Source of the DNA: Coriaria nepalensis
Lineage: Eukaryota > Streptophyta > Magnoliopsida > Cucurbitales > Coriariaceae
Reading direction: 5' to 3'
Length of the DNA: 64,000 bases
Assembly: GCA_027186245.1 (NCBI GenBank)
Contig: CP114486.1
Coordinates: forward strand, 9,934,501 to 9,998,500
Shown: piece by piece, positions 1 through 13,323 of the stretch
Layout of the letters: each line of letters begins with the position of its first letter
How positions within the stretch are numbered: the stretch's first letter is position 1
The notes under the pieces: model-generated
The model's input: the letters and a program-made list of their open reading frames with translations, nothing else
Database searches by the model: none
What the model was told of the DNA's origin: nothing
Program-made: the position numbers and the translations under genes

Positions 1-1190
1 ATCAAGTTAAACATAAAGCCTTGATTATAGACTGAAATTTTACTAGAGCACGACGCCACTCGACAGTCTTCTGTGATTCACAATTAGTGGTTAGGCAAGT
101 GTCTGGAGATTCCAATATACCAACCCCGGATAAATTGACTACTCTACTATAGATATTTAATTATTTGACGAATTTGACAAGCAGACGTTCAACCATGTCT
201 CTCGATCTTTCAACGCGAGGCTAATGGTATGGGACAGCTGGTATTCAGCCTAAGTATATTAGATAGATTTTATTGAAAAATGACCGTATACAAGCGGAAT
301 CATCCTATTCTGACTTCTAGCTAGGTCGAGTTATCGATACTTAACATAAAAAATTTAGAAGCAGGTGATTGGCGATCGCCCTTAATTATACTTTGGTAGG
401 AAACGAGGTACTTTGATAAGGGAATGACAATTTGCTTCTCAAATTCTTCGGATTTACCGAGAGCACATGAATCATGAAAGAAGTCAATAACGGAATCTAT
501 GGATCTCACCCAGCGGGATGAAAAATATATTAGTTGTTAGGCGACATGTCTTTTATTGGCTAAACGTCTTACAAGACTATATCAAATACTATAAAGAATG
601 TAAGAGTTGTTAGAGATACATACCAAAAACAGCCGACACTGGAAATGCAACCGATCATCAAGCTATGGCCATTCAAAATTGGGTTATTGATGCAATCAAC
701 CAAAAATATCTTGAATCAAGTAAGCATCACACATAAATCCTAGTCGCGATAGATTACTTCACTGAATGGGTTGAAGTTGTCCCACTTAAGAAATTAAATT
801 AGCTAGAGGTTATCAAGTTCTTGAAAGAAATGATTATTTATTGGTCTCATGTTTTAGATACCATCATTACCGAAAATACCACAATCTTCATTAGTGGCCG
901 AATTACTGAAGAATACAGCTTCAAATTGGTTACTTCAACACCTTATTATGCTCAAGCTAATGGCCAATGCGACCAATAAGGTGTTGATCAGCCTGATCAA
1001 AAACGTGATCAAAGAAAATCCAAAATCGTGGCATGACCTCCTAGGACCAACCAGATGGGCTTGCAAAATGACGTAGAAGATAGCTACGTCTACAACTCCG
1101 TACTCTTTAGTGTATGGTCATAATGTCATGTCTCCTATGAAAATTCAACCAAAATCCATAAGGATTGCCTTACAAAATGATTTGACCCCT
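1..1190 (+). mobile_element. Ty3/gypsy retrotransposon remnant (RNase H to integrase)
   Basis: Broken reading frames in the plus orientation resemble the end of gypsy pol. Around 85-135 a frame reads DSQLVVRQVSGD, typical of gypsy RNase H. Near 364 GDWRSPLI matches the RNase H-integrase linker. Near 545-640 a frame with YW...CKSC resembles the integrase zinc-binding region. From about 745 DYFTEWVEVVPLKK is followed by the late-integrase motif TSTPYYAQANGQ near 935-965. Stops and frame changes interrupt it throughout (for example TAG at a conserved Gln after CKSC), so this is a dead copy. The window starts inside the element, so its 5' half is not visible. Confidence 0.85.
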
Positions 1191-3593
1191 CTCGAGTGTT
1201 AGGATTTATGCATATAAATAGCGGAAATAGTAATTAAAATTTTTTCGAATATAATCCTAATTACAACATAAATCAACACCAAAAATAGTCATATAATAAT
1301 CATATATCACATATATATAAATTTTATAGAAAGCATAATAAATCCTATCAAATTAAAATTTCAAGATTATAAAAGGGTTACCAATCTTGACGAACAAAAT
1401 GATGATAACGAACAACTTCAAGTTCTTATTGTAATTAGAATTGAAGGAAGAATAGATGCCCACGTGTTTGTCTTTTAATCGTTATCAATACGATCTGGTT
1501 CACTCAATTTGTTTTCAACCTAAGGATTCAACTCATGAATCAAAAGGTTTGAGAAAAAGAGATAGGAAAACACAAGCTCTTTGATAGTAGGGTTTCGGCC
1601 TGAGGAGGAGGGGAAGACATGTTTTTCGACCATCCGTAATAGGGTATTTATAATGCTCAATAGGTAATAGGTTTTATAAAAGTCAACATGTTACTTTGAC
1701 CTGATTACCTCATAATCTGGTTAATGATTTCCTTAACCTGATTAAGGAAAAAATGGGTTAAAACCCACTCATATGGTCAGCCACTTCATGGGTCATAAGC
1801 CCATATTGACCTAAGAAAATCCAATTACCAAATTGGGTCATTAACCCTTACATGTTCAACTATTAAATACGAACCTTAAGATTCTTTTATAATTAAATAA
1901 AAGTTTTTATGTTATTCATTAATTTTTAATTAAATTAAAATCACACTTAAATGTGTTAGCAAAACTGCAAGACATTAGATTTAATAAATCAATAATTACC
2001 ATTTTGTCTTTACAGTCAAACTATAAGTCCAATTACTATTTTTACCCTTAAAATGGAAGTAGTATGTTTTTCTTTTCCTCCGATGAATCTAAATTGAATT
2101 ACTATTGAACCTTATGAATTTATTTAGTTCATAATTAAATTCATTTTATTTAAAACATATTTTAGATAACCTAAACTTTCAAGTCAATATTGACTTCTAA
2201 CAAAATGTTAAGAAAACCCGGAAGATGAGAAGTTTTTATCTTCCAAATGAACTTCCTATGGCGATAATATATTTATAATAAATGATCCTTCCATATTGCC
2301 AATATCTCGATTCGTCTTAGGGCACTGGTTGACTGTTAAAACATAATAGACAAATTATATGAACCATTATATTTTTTATGAACACCGACAATGAATTTAT
2401 TGAAACTATTTTCATACTATACAACTTTGTATAAATTTCTTATTCAATAAAGAATATAATTTATAAGATTTATTTCTAAATATGGAAGTGATGAATTACA
2501 TCTTGATCACTTAGAACATTCATGTACATTATTTATACCTAATGTTTCACCCCATTTTCAATCCTTAACTAGGGTTTATTAGAATAATGTCAAAACATAA
2601 AACTCGGCACATAAGATATTATAGTGATCTCAGGTCTAAAAACCACATGTAATATAATAATTAGATAATTCTCATTAACAATTTATATTTTTACTATTGA
2701 TAATTATCTAAATATCATATTTGTTACTCTTAATCTTTACTAAGCAACCACATGCATAAAACTTGCATAAGGTGACCAACCATGCGTATGTGCCATTGGA
2801 TCTATACTTTAAGTGAAAACTCATTTATTTCTAATTAATTAATTAATTTTTTTAAGTACTATAATTAGTTATTAATTAAATTATGAAGTATGTCACATGC
2901 ACATCATATGTACATGGCCAACCATATGGTCTATAGTTTGACCAGTTTGATTTTTCAATTAATTCATAAATAATTGATAAAATTCTAAAATCAACTTCAC
3001 TCATAACAAATCCTATATGAATTTATTAATCAATCTCCTTAATTAATATCATTCATATGATCAAGAATAAATAAATTAATCTAATTAATCAATTTAAAAT
3101 CTACATGAAGTAGGTAATTTTTAATCAACCAATGTAACACATTTAGTTGTGCTAGTAGTATTGTATGACCTCGAGTTAATAAATTAATTTAGTTTTATTA
3201 TTTATATCGTACTCAATAATCTTAATATTGATATAATGTCTTTTCTCAAATTTATGAAAATACTATTGAGCTACTTTTAGTCGGTTACAATAATTGTAAG
3301 AACTGAAGAAGAACATTATTTACATCATGTATGCTTACATAATTAATCCACCAAAACATCTTCTTCTCCTCCAAAAGGTGTTGCATGAGATTCAAGAGTC
3401 CTTCACGATGAACTATGAAGCCATCAAAATGTTTGACCTCGAACCTTGATCCACATAAATTAATTCATTCAATGATTTTTTTCATGTATGATGTTCAATA
3501 CATAAACTATCTAAACTCTCAAAAGGAGGAAGAGAGACCCTTTTCTCAACAAGGAATTTAGCCACTCAAGGGATGATGCGATTATTTTCCAAG
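1191..3593. other. AT-rich transposon-derived intergenic DNA, first copy of a diverged repeat
   Basis: No credible coding exon is visible. About 2190-2650 (block A) and 2740-3300 (block B) have diverged second copies at about 5420-5880 and 4726-5260 in the same orientation. Landmark shared strings are 'gaccaaccatgcgtatg' / 'gaccgaccatgcatgtc' and 'ctcgattcgtcttagg' / 'ctcgattcatcttagg'. This looks like old LTR-retrotransposon non-coding sequence, but no LTR ends could be fixed. Confidence 0.5.
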
Positions 3594-3601
3594 CCCCTTA
3601 G

Positions 3602-4603
3602 TAGAGGTGGCAATTCGGGTCGGCCAAACCCGACCCTGCCTGGCCCGCATTGGGCCCGAGCCCATTTAGGTCTAGCCGGGCTCGACCCATTTTTATTCGG
3701 GTTAGGTCGGGCCTCAAAACTCCCAGCCCGATTAAAAAGGGGCCTAAAATGGGCTTTTCCATTTTTGGGCAAAAACTTATCCCGTGATAAAATAAATAAG
3801 TTTCTTAGTTCAATAAAATAGTTTTATGACATAATAAGGAAGTTTTATAACACGAAAGTAGTATATTTATCACGTAATTATAAATATTTTTTGAATATAT
3901 TGACCTCAGCTAGTGGCTCAGGCTCAATCCGCCGACTCGTTATTAACACAGTCTACATATGGTTATGAGGTAGCAAGCTCAGATTATTTATTACAAACTT
4001 GGTTGATCTGATCAATTTATATATTCGTTGTTAGAATCCTCAATATGGATCAATAAAAATACTTATGTACAAAATTCTCATCACTATTTAAGTAGAGCTA
4101 CATGATACTAAGACTAGTAATTCTTAGTTGTTTTCATATATTCGTACAGAAACAGTTCTTTATCGACTTAATTGAAAATTCACAAAACATAAAAGTAAAA
4201 TTTAAAATTGAAGTTTTGGGTGTTGAATCTAGAGAAAAAGAAAAAGAGAAAAGATATAAAATGATGAAAATTGAAGGAAGCAAATGGGAGAAAACTTATG
4301 TAGACTTATGTACTGCTTTATTATAGTTAGTTTAGGGACTACAAAATCTAAGTTTTTAATTCATTCACTTATAATTTCTAATTTAAATTATTAAGTTTTA
4401 AATTTTAAACCATTTAAATCTTAATTTTTAATATTATACACATTAAAACTAAAAAAAATTAATCAGACTTACGGGAGCACTTATAAGCCCGCGACCCTAT
4501 TTAAAAACAAGTCGGGTCGGGGCACACCCGCGGGCTTAAGCCGAGCTTCAACAAGCCAGCCCTACCAGGTTCGGGTCAGCTCAGCCCACATTACCACCTC
4601 TAT
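3602..4603. mobile_element. Non-autonomous hAT-like DNA transposon, 1.0 kb
   Basis: The left end begins TAGAGGTGGCAA at 3602 and the right end finishes TTACCACCTCTA at 4603, giving inverted termini of 12 bp with one mismatch. Flanking 8-bp sequences are CCCCTTAG (3594-3601) and TCCCTTAG (4604-4611), a 7/8 target-site duplication as expected for hAT elements. GC-rich subterminal regions made of GGGTCGG / CCCGACC words lie inside both ends, a pattern common in plant hAT elements. The interior encodes no recognisable transposase. Open frames at 3566-3821 are by-products of the GC-rich end. Confidence 0.85.
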
Positions 4604-4611
4604 CCCTTAGG

Positions 4612-6300
4612 GTTCTTTACAGAGGACTCTAAAAGGAGGAGCCTTCTTAAGGTAAATTTTTTTAAAAATTAATTAATAGTTTATAATTATTAAAATAATT
4701 TCTCATAATTATCAATTAATTAAATAAGAAGCAACCACATGCATAACACATGCATAAGGTGACCGACCATGCATGTCATACTTTATGTGAAAACTCATTC
4801 AGTTCTAATTAATTAATTATGTTAAGTATTATAGTTGTATAATTAATTATTAGTTAAATTAAGACGTATGTCACATGCACATCATGCTATAGGGTATATA
4901 GTTGACCAAGTTTTATTTTTTAATTTATTCATAAAAATCTAATTTATCAAACTGTCCTTTAACTCCTTAAATTCAATTTCACTCCTAATGAACCCTATCT
5001 GAATTTAGTAATCAATTTCTTTAATTAATATCATTTTATATGATCAAGAATAAATAAATTAATCTAATTAATCAATTTAAATCTTCTAGTAAGTAATTAA
5101 ATTTTAATAAACCAATATAACACACTTAGATGCATGATATCAAATTAACAAATTAATTTATTTTTATTAATTATATCTACTCAATATCTCAATATTGATA
5201 TCATGTGTCTTCTCTCTTATTTACAGAAATACTATTTGAGCTACTTTTAGTCTATATGTGACCGGTTAAGTTCTATATCTCGACAGCAGGATGAATTCAT
5301 GACACCTGTTTTATCTGATTCATTAATCAAACATGTTTAAATTTGGAATTACCTTTCAAAATAACAGTTAAAATTTAATAATCTCATAATTAATTTAACT
5401 CGAACATTCTAAACGAAAATTGACTTCTAACAATGTTTCATGTGAGATGAGAAATGTATAATTTCTTTGGGAAGAATCTGTATTTTTTTCATCTGGCTAA
5501 CATCTCGATTCATCTTAGGATATAATTTACTATTAAACCTCAATAGACAAATCATGTGAAAATATCTCTTTATGCACTTGAGACAATGGCTTTATAAAAA
5601 ATTTAATTTCTTACCATATTACCTTGCAATAATTTTTTGATTACGTGGACGAACATATTGTGTTATATGATTTTTACCTCTTTTATGTTGAAGCGATTGA
5701 TTTTATTTTTATTATTCACAACCTTCATACCTAACATTCTAGACCTAATGATTTCTCCTACTATGATCCTTGGATATGATGTTTTAAGATAATGCCAAAG
5801 TATAAAACTCAAGAATAAGATTTCATGACGATCTTAAATTTGAGAATCATTAATGCATATAAGCACAAGATAAACTTTTATTAATAGTGAGTAAGAATAC
5901 CGTTATCTAATTTCACATTCAGTGACATTAAACTCCCACTAAGACCAACATGTTTATATTGATATTTTGCCAATATTAATAGCCATAAAATTAACCATTT
6001 TTAATAATTAAAAAAATAACATATGTAACTGTCTTACGGAATTATCAATGTCTTGTCTCAATTATTTTTTGACAATGAACTATTCAGATATTTAAGTTTT
6101 AAGTATCTTGATTCTCAATTAACACGATCACACTATCATGGATCAAAGTATATGTATTTAATATATATAAAATTATGTTTTGATATTATAATAAGCATAA
6201 TAAATAATCTTTATTAATAATTAATATATCAGAAATATTAATAATTTTTATCTAAAGTCTATACGCCTCGTCAATCTAAGCGATTGCCTTAACTGGTATA
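4612..6300. repeat. Second diverged copy of the upstream repeat blocks
   Basis: About 4726-5260 and 5420-5880 repeat the sequence of 2740-3300 and 2190-2650 with many substitutions. The block order is reversed between the copies (A-B before the hAT element, B-A after it) while the orientation is kept. This suggests tandem or nested insertions of one repeat family. No coding exon is seen. Confidence 0.5.
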
Positions 6301-8360
6301 CTTTAAAACCTAATATTGACTAGGAGGCCACGAATTGAACAAAGAGATAACCTGATCCATTTTAGGTCTATCGGCTTCCCTTGTTAGGTCTTCTTCCACT
6401 CCCTCAATGCAACCGTCCTTTTTTTCCGGCTGCAAGATGGTTTTCCCTGAGCAAACCATGTATGATTTTCCGTTCCAAGACCGCCCTGAAAAGTATGCTC
6501 CCTCATGTATGCTCGCCTATGATTTGCCGTTCCAAAGGCCGGGAAGTGGTTTTCAGAAGCATCTCCAACCTATGAAAGACAAATTAGCCAACAGTTATAC
6601 TTAAAACTAATGATTGAGAGGACCAAACAAAGGTCCTCTCTGCAGCCAAACAACAATAGATATCATATGATCAGAGGGTAAGTCTTTCAGATTGGAAAAA
6701 CTTTCCATCTTTGCTAGTTGAAGAAACCTTTTCAAAGTTCGAAGGTGGAAGGAATAATTACTCGTTCAGAGTCTCTTCTCCAATTTACAACTTAACTATG
6801 TACTAATTACCTGATTTTTTGCAGAATTTAATTACCTCACCGACACAACAGTAACCATATCAACTTTGCAGAAATGAAAAAAATATATATATAATAAAAA
6901 TTGAGCTCAATCGATGAGTAAAATCTGCAGTCCGTAAACTAAAGCCTAAAAAACCAAGCTCAAAATTTTCGATAGAGAAGCGGAAAAGCAAAGAAGGAAA
7001 GAGAAGGAAGGAGCAACCTTCAAGGACGTGGCCTTCTCAGCCGATAAAGGAATCTCCACAGACATCACAAACGACTCTTCCATGAACTTCACCAGTCAAA
7101 GTTCAATTATATTTTATCCCCCAAACCAAAGTTTTTTTTTTTTCCATTTTTTATCCTTCTCCATTTCACTAGCCACCTCGGGTAAATCGGCCACCACCTC
7201 CGCTGGCAGCCCCTCTCCGTACAACAATCCATGACCGTCACCGAAGGCAACCACCTCTCTGTACAACCATTATCGTCCACCATCTCTCTCTCTCTGTTGT
7301 AGCAGCATGTTGACCGCTACCGAAGGCAACCACAACCGGCCACCCTTTCTCTCTCACCCCCTATTGCAGCGGCGCCAATCTGGGAAACCCAGATCGCGCG
7401 GATCTGTGTTCAATCCCAAATTGGCGTTGAACAGAGGAGAGAGAGCGCTGCAACAAAGAGAGAGAGAGTCACCAGTGGTGGTTGTACGGAGAGGTGACCG
7501 CCTTCAGGGGCATGACCAATTTGCCGGCGATGGTCGGTGGAATCGTGAGGGATAAAAATGAAAGAAAATAAATAGATCGGGGGGAAAATCAGATTAATTA
7601 AAATTTGGATGTTAAATGAAAATTTTAATTTTTTTAGTTGACATGACAGTGCATTCCATTACTAAACTGAAAATTCAATAACAAGAGATTTCTAGCCCCT
7701 TTTTCAAATTATACAGATTTTAAATAGATTTTAAAAATATTTAAAATAAAAAAGTTTTAAAAATATTCGATTCGTTTGTTTTTTATTTATTTATTTATTT
7801 TATTTTTATAATTTTAAAAGGATAAAAAATTAGATAAAATGTATTTCTCTCTTTTTCATCTTCTTTTACTTTTTACTTTTTACTTTTTACTTTTTACTTT
7901 TTACTTTTTACTTTTTACTTTTATAAATCCAACTAAATAATGGAAGATAATTTTAACAAAAATTTAAAATTCATTTCCTTCCTTTATAGCCATTTTTACT
8001 CAGTTAAAAAATACATCAATGACTAAAAATAAGTTAATATGAAGTATTTTTAACCCTCGAATAAGAACAAACTGCTAAAATCTCTATGAAAGCATGATAG
8101 GCATTGAATGTTTTGATTGATTACCGGTTTAAACCAATTATATGAACACAATTTGTCACAGGATGAAGAAAGGGGGTGTACTTTTATCATAGTTTTCTTC
8201 ACATCGAGGCATAAGGAATTTACAATAATTTCATAGAACATGCCATCATGAAAGCTAACACTTCTTCTTAGCTTGGTTAAAAAAGGGGACATGGTATGCT
8301 AGTGACTAGGGAGCACTTAAGTCATTTTCATTTTCTTTGCCCAGAATTTCTCTCAGAAAA
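6301..8360. other. Intergenic stretch downstream of UVR8
   Basis: No supported gene. Visible items are a perfect 9-bp hairpin at 6616-6640 (arms GAGAGGACC and GGTCCTCTC, 7-nt loop); a GC-richer, CT-repeat-containing block at about 7140-7560 bordered by loosely inverted AT-rich sequence; and about eight copies of the 7-bp unit CTTTTTA at 7868-7921. Short open frames at 6381-6604 and 7028-7555 match no family I know. The last part probably holds the UVR8 3' UTR. Confidence 0.4.
7868..7921. repeat. 7-bp tandem repeat (CTTTTTA)n
   Basis: Roughly eight near-perfect head-to-tail copies of CTTTTTA read directly from the sequence. Simple repeat with no coding content. Confidence 0.9.
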
Positions 8361-11300
8361 TCAAATCCGGATTCTTTTACCGTCATTTTCCGGGACGCTA
8401 GCATCAGTCCCATTACCCCCAACAGATACACCAGCTAATTGTCCTTTACCCTACAAGAAACATAATACTTTCTGTTAAAGCAACCTAATAATCTTGTTCC
8501 TTATAAAGGTAGCAAATTAGGAACAAGCTAAGATTTAAGGAACTTGGGATGTTGTACCAAACTGGGACTTTAATGAAATCAACTATTAGAAGAGTAAATG
8601 TAGTTATATTTTGTGGGCTTAAACTAGATATTTTATTGTCCAAATTGGACAAAAACAAGAACCTCTTAATGAAGCATAAGAACTGAAACTTACAGTTTCA
8701 TCAGGAACAACAGCATATCTCTCTGTAGGTGAAACCCACGTTTTTCCTATGCACACAAAATTTTAAGAGTACAAGGCATTAATTATTGAAATTATATATA
8801 TATATGTATATGTATATTAGAGAGAGAGAGAGAATATTGAGAAGCATAGAATAGCACCTGAAGAAGGATCAAAGCTAGAGGATGGTATTTGTTGACCACT
8901 TGAACCATCAAAACTTAAGGTCTCGATAATTTTTGGAGTATTTCTTCAATTTTATAACCGAGTAAATATCATATCAGTTCTCCATGGTAGGACATATAAA
9001 TGAGAAACAACAAGATCCGGCATAAGGAACTAACATGCTCGAAAAGACTAGGAAAAATGTAAACTTGTTTTTCCTTGCCCCCTTTTTTGTGAACTCCAAT
9101 TTGGGTAAATTAGAATTTTGACAAACTGCAATTTAGTAGATTGTGAAGCAAACTGGATTTGCATTTGGATTGGAGTTTAAGCAAACAAGAATTTTGCAGC
9201 CCAAAATGACCTTAAGACCCAAAACAGAGTTTTAAACTATGATCGTAATGCAGTGTGGAAACGTATATAACCAATTCACCCAAATGAGAAAACAGGGCAA
9301 AACACTAAACTTTGGCAGACAAATAAAAACACATTGAAAACATATTTACATATTTACCTGTCTATTGACTCTCCATGACCGAGCTGTCCATTTGTCCCTC
9401 TCCCCCAAGAAAATACATTTTGTCTTTCAGTCACTGCAAGCGTATGCCTCCATCCACAAGAAATTTGAACTACTTTCTGTTAAAAAGAAATTTGAAATTT
9501 AAAAAAAGAAAAGGGAATGCGGATAAGAACAAATTGTACTTACGCAAATCCTTTGAGATAAGATGCAAAGAAGAAAAATCTCCACAAAATTAAATCATAA
9601 CCAATACCTGATCATCAGGGAATTTTACTTGCACAGGAGCACAATGATCACCATTGTCACCAACTCCTACCTGTCCAAACTGTACATAAAATGGAGAAAA
9701 CAAATTATATAATGAACCGATATATTTAAAGGAAGAAAACCAATCAATCTTTGTCCTAAGACAAATTTTTCCTTCTTTGGGTTTTGTACATTTAGCAAAG
9801 AAAATTTGAAAAAACTCTATTAAAATTAGAGGAATAACGGATGAGTTAATTCAGACCTTGTTCCAACCCCAACCATAAAGTTTTCCATCAGATGTGAGAG
9901 CCATGGTGTGCCTCCAACCACCTGATATCTGAAAATATACAAACCAGATTAGGATTTGAAAAGCAACTAAATCTTTTTGTATTTAATGCAACATATATGT
10001 GACCTTGGTTATGGTCAGAAGTAGTAAGTGTGAAGAACCACAAAATCTAGCAATAGAGAAAGGTCTTTCAAGAAATAATCAAAATGGACGTCAACTCAAG
10101 TAAGGCTCCATTTGGGAACACCTCATTCTTCCTCTTTAGGCCCAAAGTCCAGTTTGAGCCCATGATATCTAGTTTAGGCCCCGTCAGTTCAGTAGGTCTT
10201 AAAAAATGGAGCCTAAACGGTATCTTAACATGTACAAAGACAGTGTGATGTATTCTTGTCCAATAGCTCTGATTCTCTAAAAAAAAAAAAATTAATTTCT
10301 CCGGATTTTCAGTTTTACAGTTTTGGAAAGGGGATGCTTTCTTTGATTTTCAAGTTATCTTCATAGGTTTATAAAATGTATACGAAGAAACCATTGAGAA
10401 GTAGTGAAGAGAGAGAGAGAGAGAGAACCGACCTGAGTGATAAAATTCTCGCTCAAGGTTTCAAGTTTGTGTGGAACAAGGTGATCCTCAAAATCTCCAT
10501 GTCCAAGTTGACCATATTTGCTCCATCCATAAGAGTACAATCCACCAGAAGATGAAACCGAAATGGTATGTCTCCATCCACAAGCAACTAGAACCATCTT
10601 CTCACCCTATCATTGTAAAATTAACAAGAACTCTAAGGCAAACAACAAAAGGGCATTGTAGAGAGTAAAACCTCTTTTTTTTTCCCCTTTTTTATTAATA
10701 TTATTCTTCAGGCTTCTCATTTGAATATAATAAAGAAGTAAGAACATAAGGGCATAATAATCAACACATTAGAACATAGAATCAACTTTCATACAATTTC
10801 TAGTAACAAAAACAAAAAAAAGGAAACATCTTACAAGATTGACTTGAAAAGTTGAGAAATTTATTACTTTTCATATTTAGCTATCTACAAAAATTAAGAA
10901 ACACAAGGAAAAGATAAAATAATATTGTTGCACCAAACACAAAGAAACACAAAGAATTTAATAATCCAAAATCTCGATCGATACCTGAGAGCATTGTTTA
11001 ATTTTAGAACTGAAAAAATAAATAAATGATATCCAGGTATTGACATACATCAACAGTAGAAACTTTCTCAGGAACCAAACGATCTTTTCTGTCTCCTAAT
11101 CCCAAGTTTCCATATCGGCCCCATCCCCAACCAAAGAGGGCCCCATCTTCCGTCACAGCAGCTGTATGCTCTGCACCAGCCGCTACCATTTTGACCGACA
11201 CTCCCTACCAGAAAACAAAATCATAAACCATTTCATCAAAAGATGTTAATGGAAAGTAGATTAGATAACAATGAGAATTAGTATGAAGACTTTAATTGAT

Positions 11301-13323
11301 AAGTGTATATGATTCTTAATGTCTGGTGAACTTATTAAAGGAGGGATATAGTGACAAGAAGATATATTTGATATATTTGGCAATCAGGGCCGACGCAAAC
11401 AAAAATAAGAAATTTGAGGTGGATCATTAAAAGAATAAATAAATAAATAAATAAAAATAATTGATTTGGAATATCTGTCTTCAGAGTAATTATGGAACAC
11501 AAAGTACCTGGAATGCTTGGATTTTCTGTGGCACCAGAGAGTCCTCTGTTGTACCTAGACCGAGTTGACCATTTTGGTTCCGCCCCCAACTTCGATTTAA
11601 AAAATAAATAAAGAAATAAAGAATAATCAATATCATTACATGCTACCCTGTTTTAAACTGTAATCAATATCATTGCATGCTACCTTGTTTTAAACAGATT
11701 ACAGGTATAAAAGTAAAATATGTAATAAAGAAAGTTTAGAGTCTGTGGTACACTTTAATCTTTTATTCCAGTTTTTCACACATAAAGAAAGAAAACTAAT
11801 GAAATAGGGTAATGAGTGAGATATTAAACATGGCGAAAGAGAAGAACTTTTCACACATAACCCATTTATCATCAAGAACAGGTGAAAGGTCATAATATCT
11901 AAATTATAAAGGTAAATATGTTCGATCAACATGTGAAAGAAACCACACCCTTTTTTTTTATCATTGCTTTTTCTTTTCCTTTTCTTTTTTTTTTCTTTTT
12001 TTTTTTTTTTGTGTGCGTTCAATTTGCATGATACCTATCTATAGTAATTTGAAACTGGCACATGATTATCAAACAGGTTTGACTATTCTCCATAATTCAC
12101 AGCTCTTTACCTTATTCCCCTTTACTAGTTATAAAGCGCAGATATAAAATAAAAATCTAAAAGTTGAGGCCATCTTAACTAACCCTTGCACCTCGCCTTC
12201 CATAGTGACAGCCAAGCAATGGCTGTCACCACAAGCGATCTGCCTTATCCTAAGACCATGTAATGCTTTGATAGGCTGAGGAGTGAATAAGTCACTGGAA
12301 TTTCCATGACCCAGCCTCCCAAAATCACCCCTGCAAATCACAACAAAAAGCAACAATAAAGTTTCACCAAAAAAAACAAAAAAAGGAAAATCCCACAAAT
12401 GTCAAATAATACATAAACAAAAATACATACATACATACATATATATATATAGGCATATTTAGTTAGTTAGATGTTAGCACTCGGTAAGCTTGATATACAT
12501 TGTCAGGGTTTTTTTTTTCTTTCTAACAACTCGAGATTTTGGGACTAGAAGGCATCCATTTTTTAAAAGAAGAAGATGGGGCAAAAAAAAAAACAAACCA
12601 TCCCCAACTATAAACTTCCATTCGAGATGCAGAAAAGGCAATAGCATGGTCAGCTCCACAAGTAACAGAAACGATATCATGGCCATCTAGAGAACTCAAT
12701 TGTGTGGGTGTAGGTCGATCTTCAGCATCACCATGCCCTAATTGCCCATCTTCTCCTCGCCCCCATGAGCAAACAACATTTCCAGCTGCAATAATCCATC
12801 CATCAATATATTAATCAGTGGGTCAAATGTAAGGTAATGTAGAAAATATTATTATAAGTAGATCCAAGGGATCGATAACTTTACAAGTACAGAAGTGAAG
12901 GAAAATAGTGGAGTAACCTCGCTATATTAAGAAAGAAAATGGAATAAAAACATTAAATTAACAAGGTAGACATGTAGTAATCCATAAAAAATCACCATTT
13001 CTAAAGTGACAATGGAAAATGAAGCATAAGAAACTCAGAGCGAGCAATGCAATTTAAACAAATAATAAATACCCAACAAAGAAAAATTCATCTCAGCATC
13101 CGAGATTTCTCACCTAAACCTAAACAAATCGAGAAGAGTGAATCCTAAACATAAATGGAAACTCAAAAAAGATAAGGGGGAAAAAAAAAGAGTTACAAGT
13201 AGAGGGGAGAAGTGATTTGAACTTACAAAGAAGAGCAAGAGAATGACTAGCACCAGATGAAATGAGAAGCACGTTACGAACTGGAGCAGTGACGACTCCA
13301 CTCACACCCTCGTCATCCGCCAT
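8361..13323 (-). CDS. UVR8: UV-B photoreceptor UVR8 (RCC1-repeat protein), complete, 12 exons
   Basis: Encodes the plant UV-B receptor, a seven-bladed beta-propeller that forms dimers in the dark, monomerises under UV-B and then binds COP1. Exons on the minus strand: 13323-13227, 12785-12599, 12330-12184, 11589-11508, 11204-11049, 10606-10433, 9928-9857, 9679-9608, 9476-9358, 8943-8858, 8746-8694, 8450-8361. All junctions are GT-AG and stay in phase, giving 444 residues against 440 in Arabidopsis. The three GWRHT motifs fall at W234, W286 and W338, one residue later than the Arabidopsis chromophore tryptophans W233, W285 and W337. The C-terminal COP1-binding VP pair is present in VVPDET (V411-P412), and the protein ends KRIRI. 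The start MADDEG is the first ATG in frame before the first blade. The gene looks intact. Its introns carry small transposon-like pieces. Confidence 0.96.
10103..10214. mobile_element. Small MITE-like insertion in UVR8 intron 6
   Basis: An 11-bp inverted repeat (AGGCTCCATTT at 10103 and AAATGGAGCCT ending 10214) encloses about 90 bp. The interior words 'aaagtccagtttgagccca' are the reverse complement of words at about 52865-52900 in an intron of the SFH-like gene. No clear target-site duplication is seen, so the class is unknown. Confidence 0.45.

Noticed and set aside
3566..3821. Overlapping open frames with Gly/Pro/Arg-rich content
   Set aside because: They lie in the GC-rich subterminal part of the hAT-like element and mirror each other on both strands.
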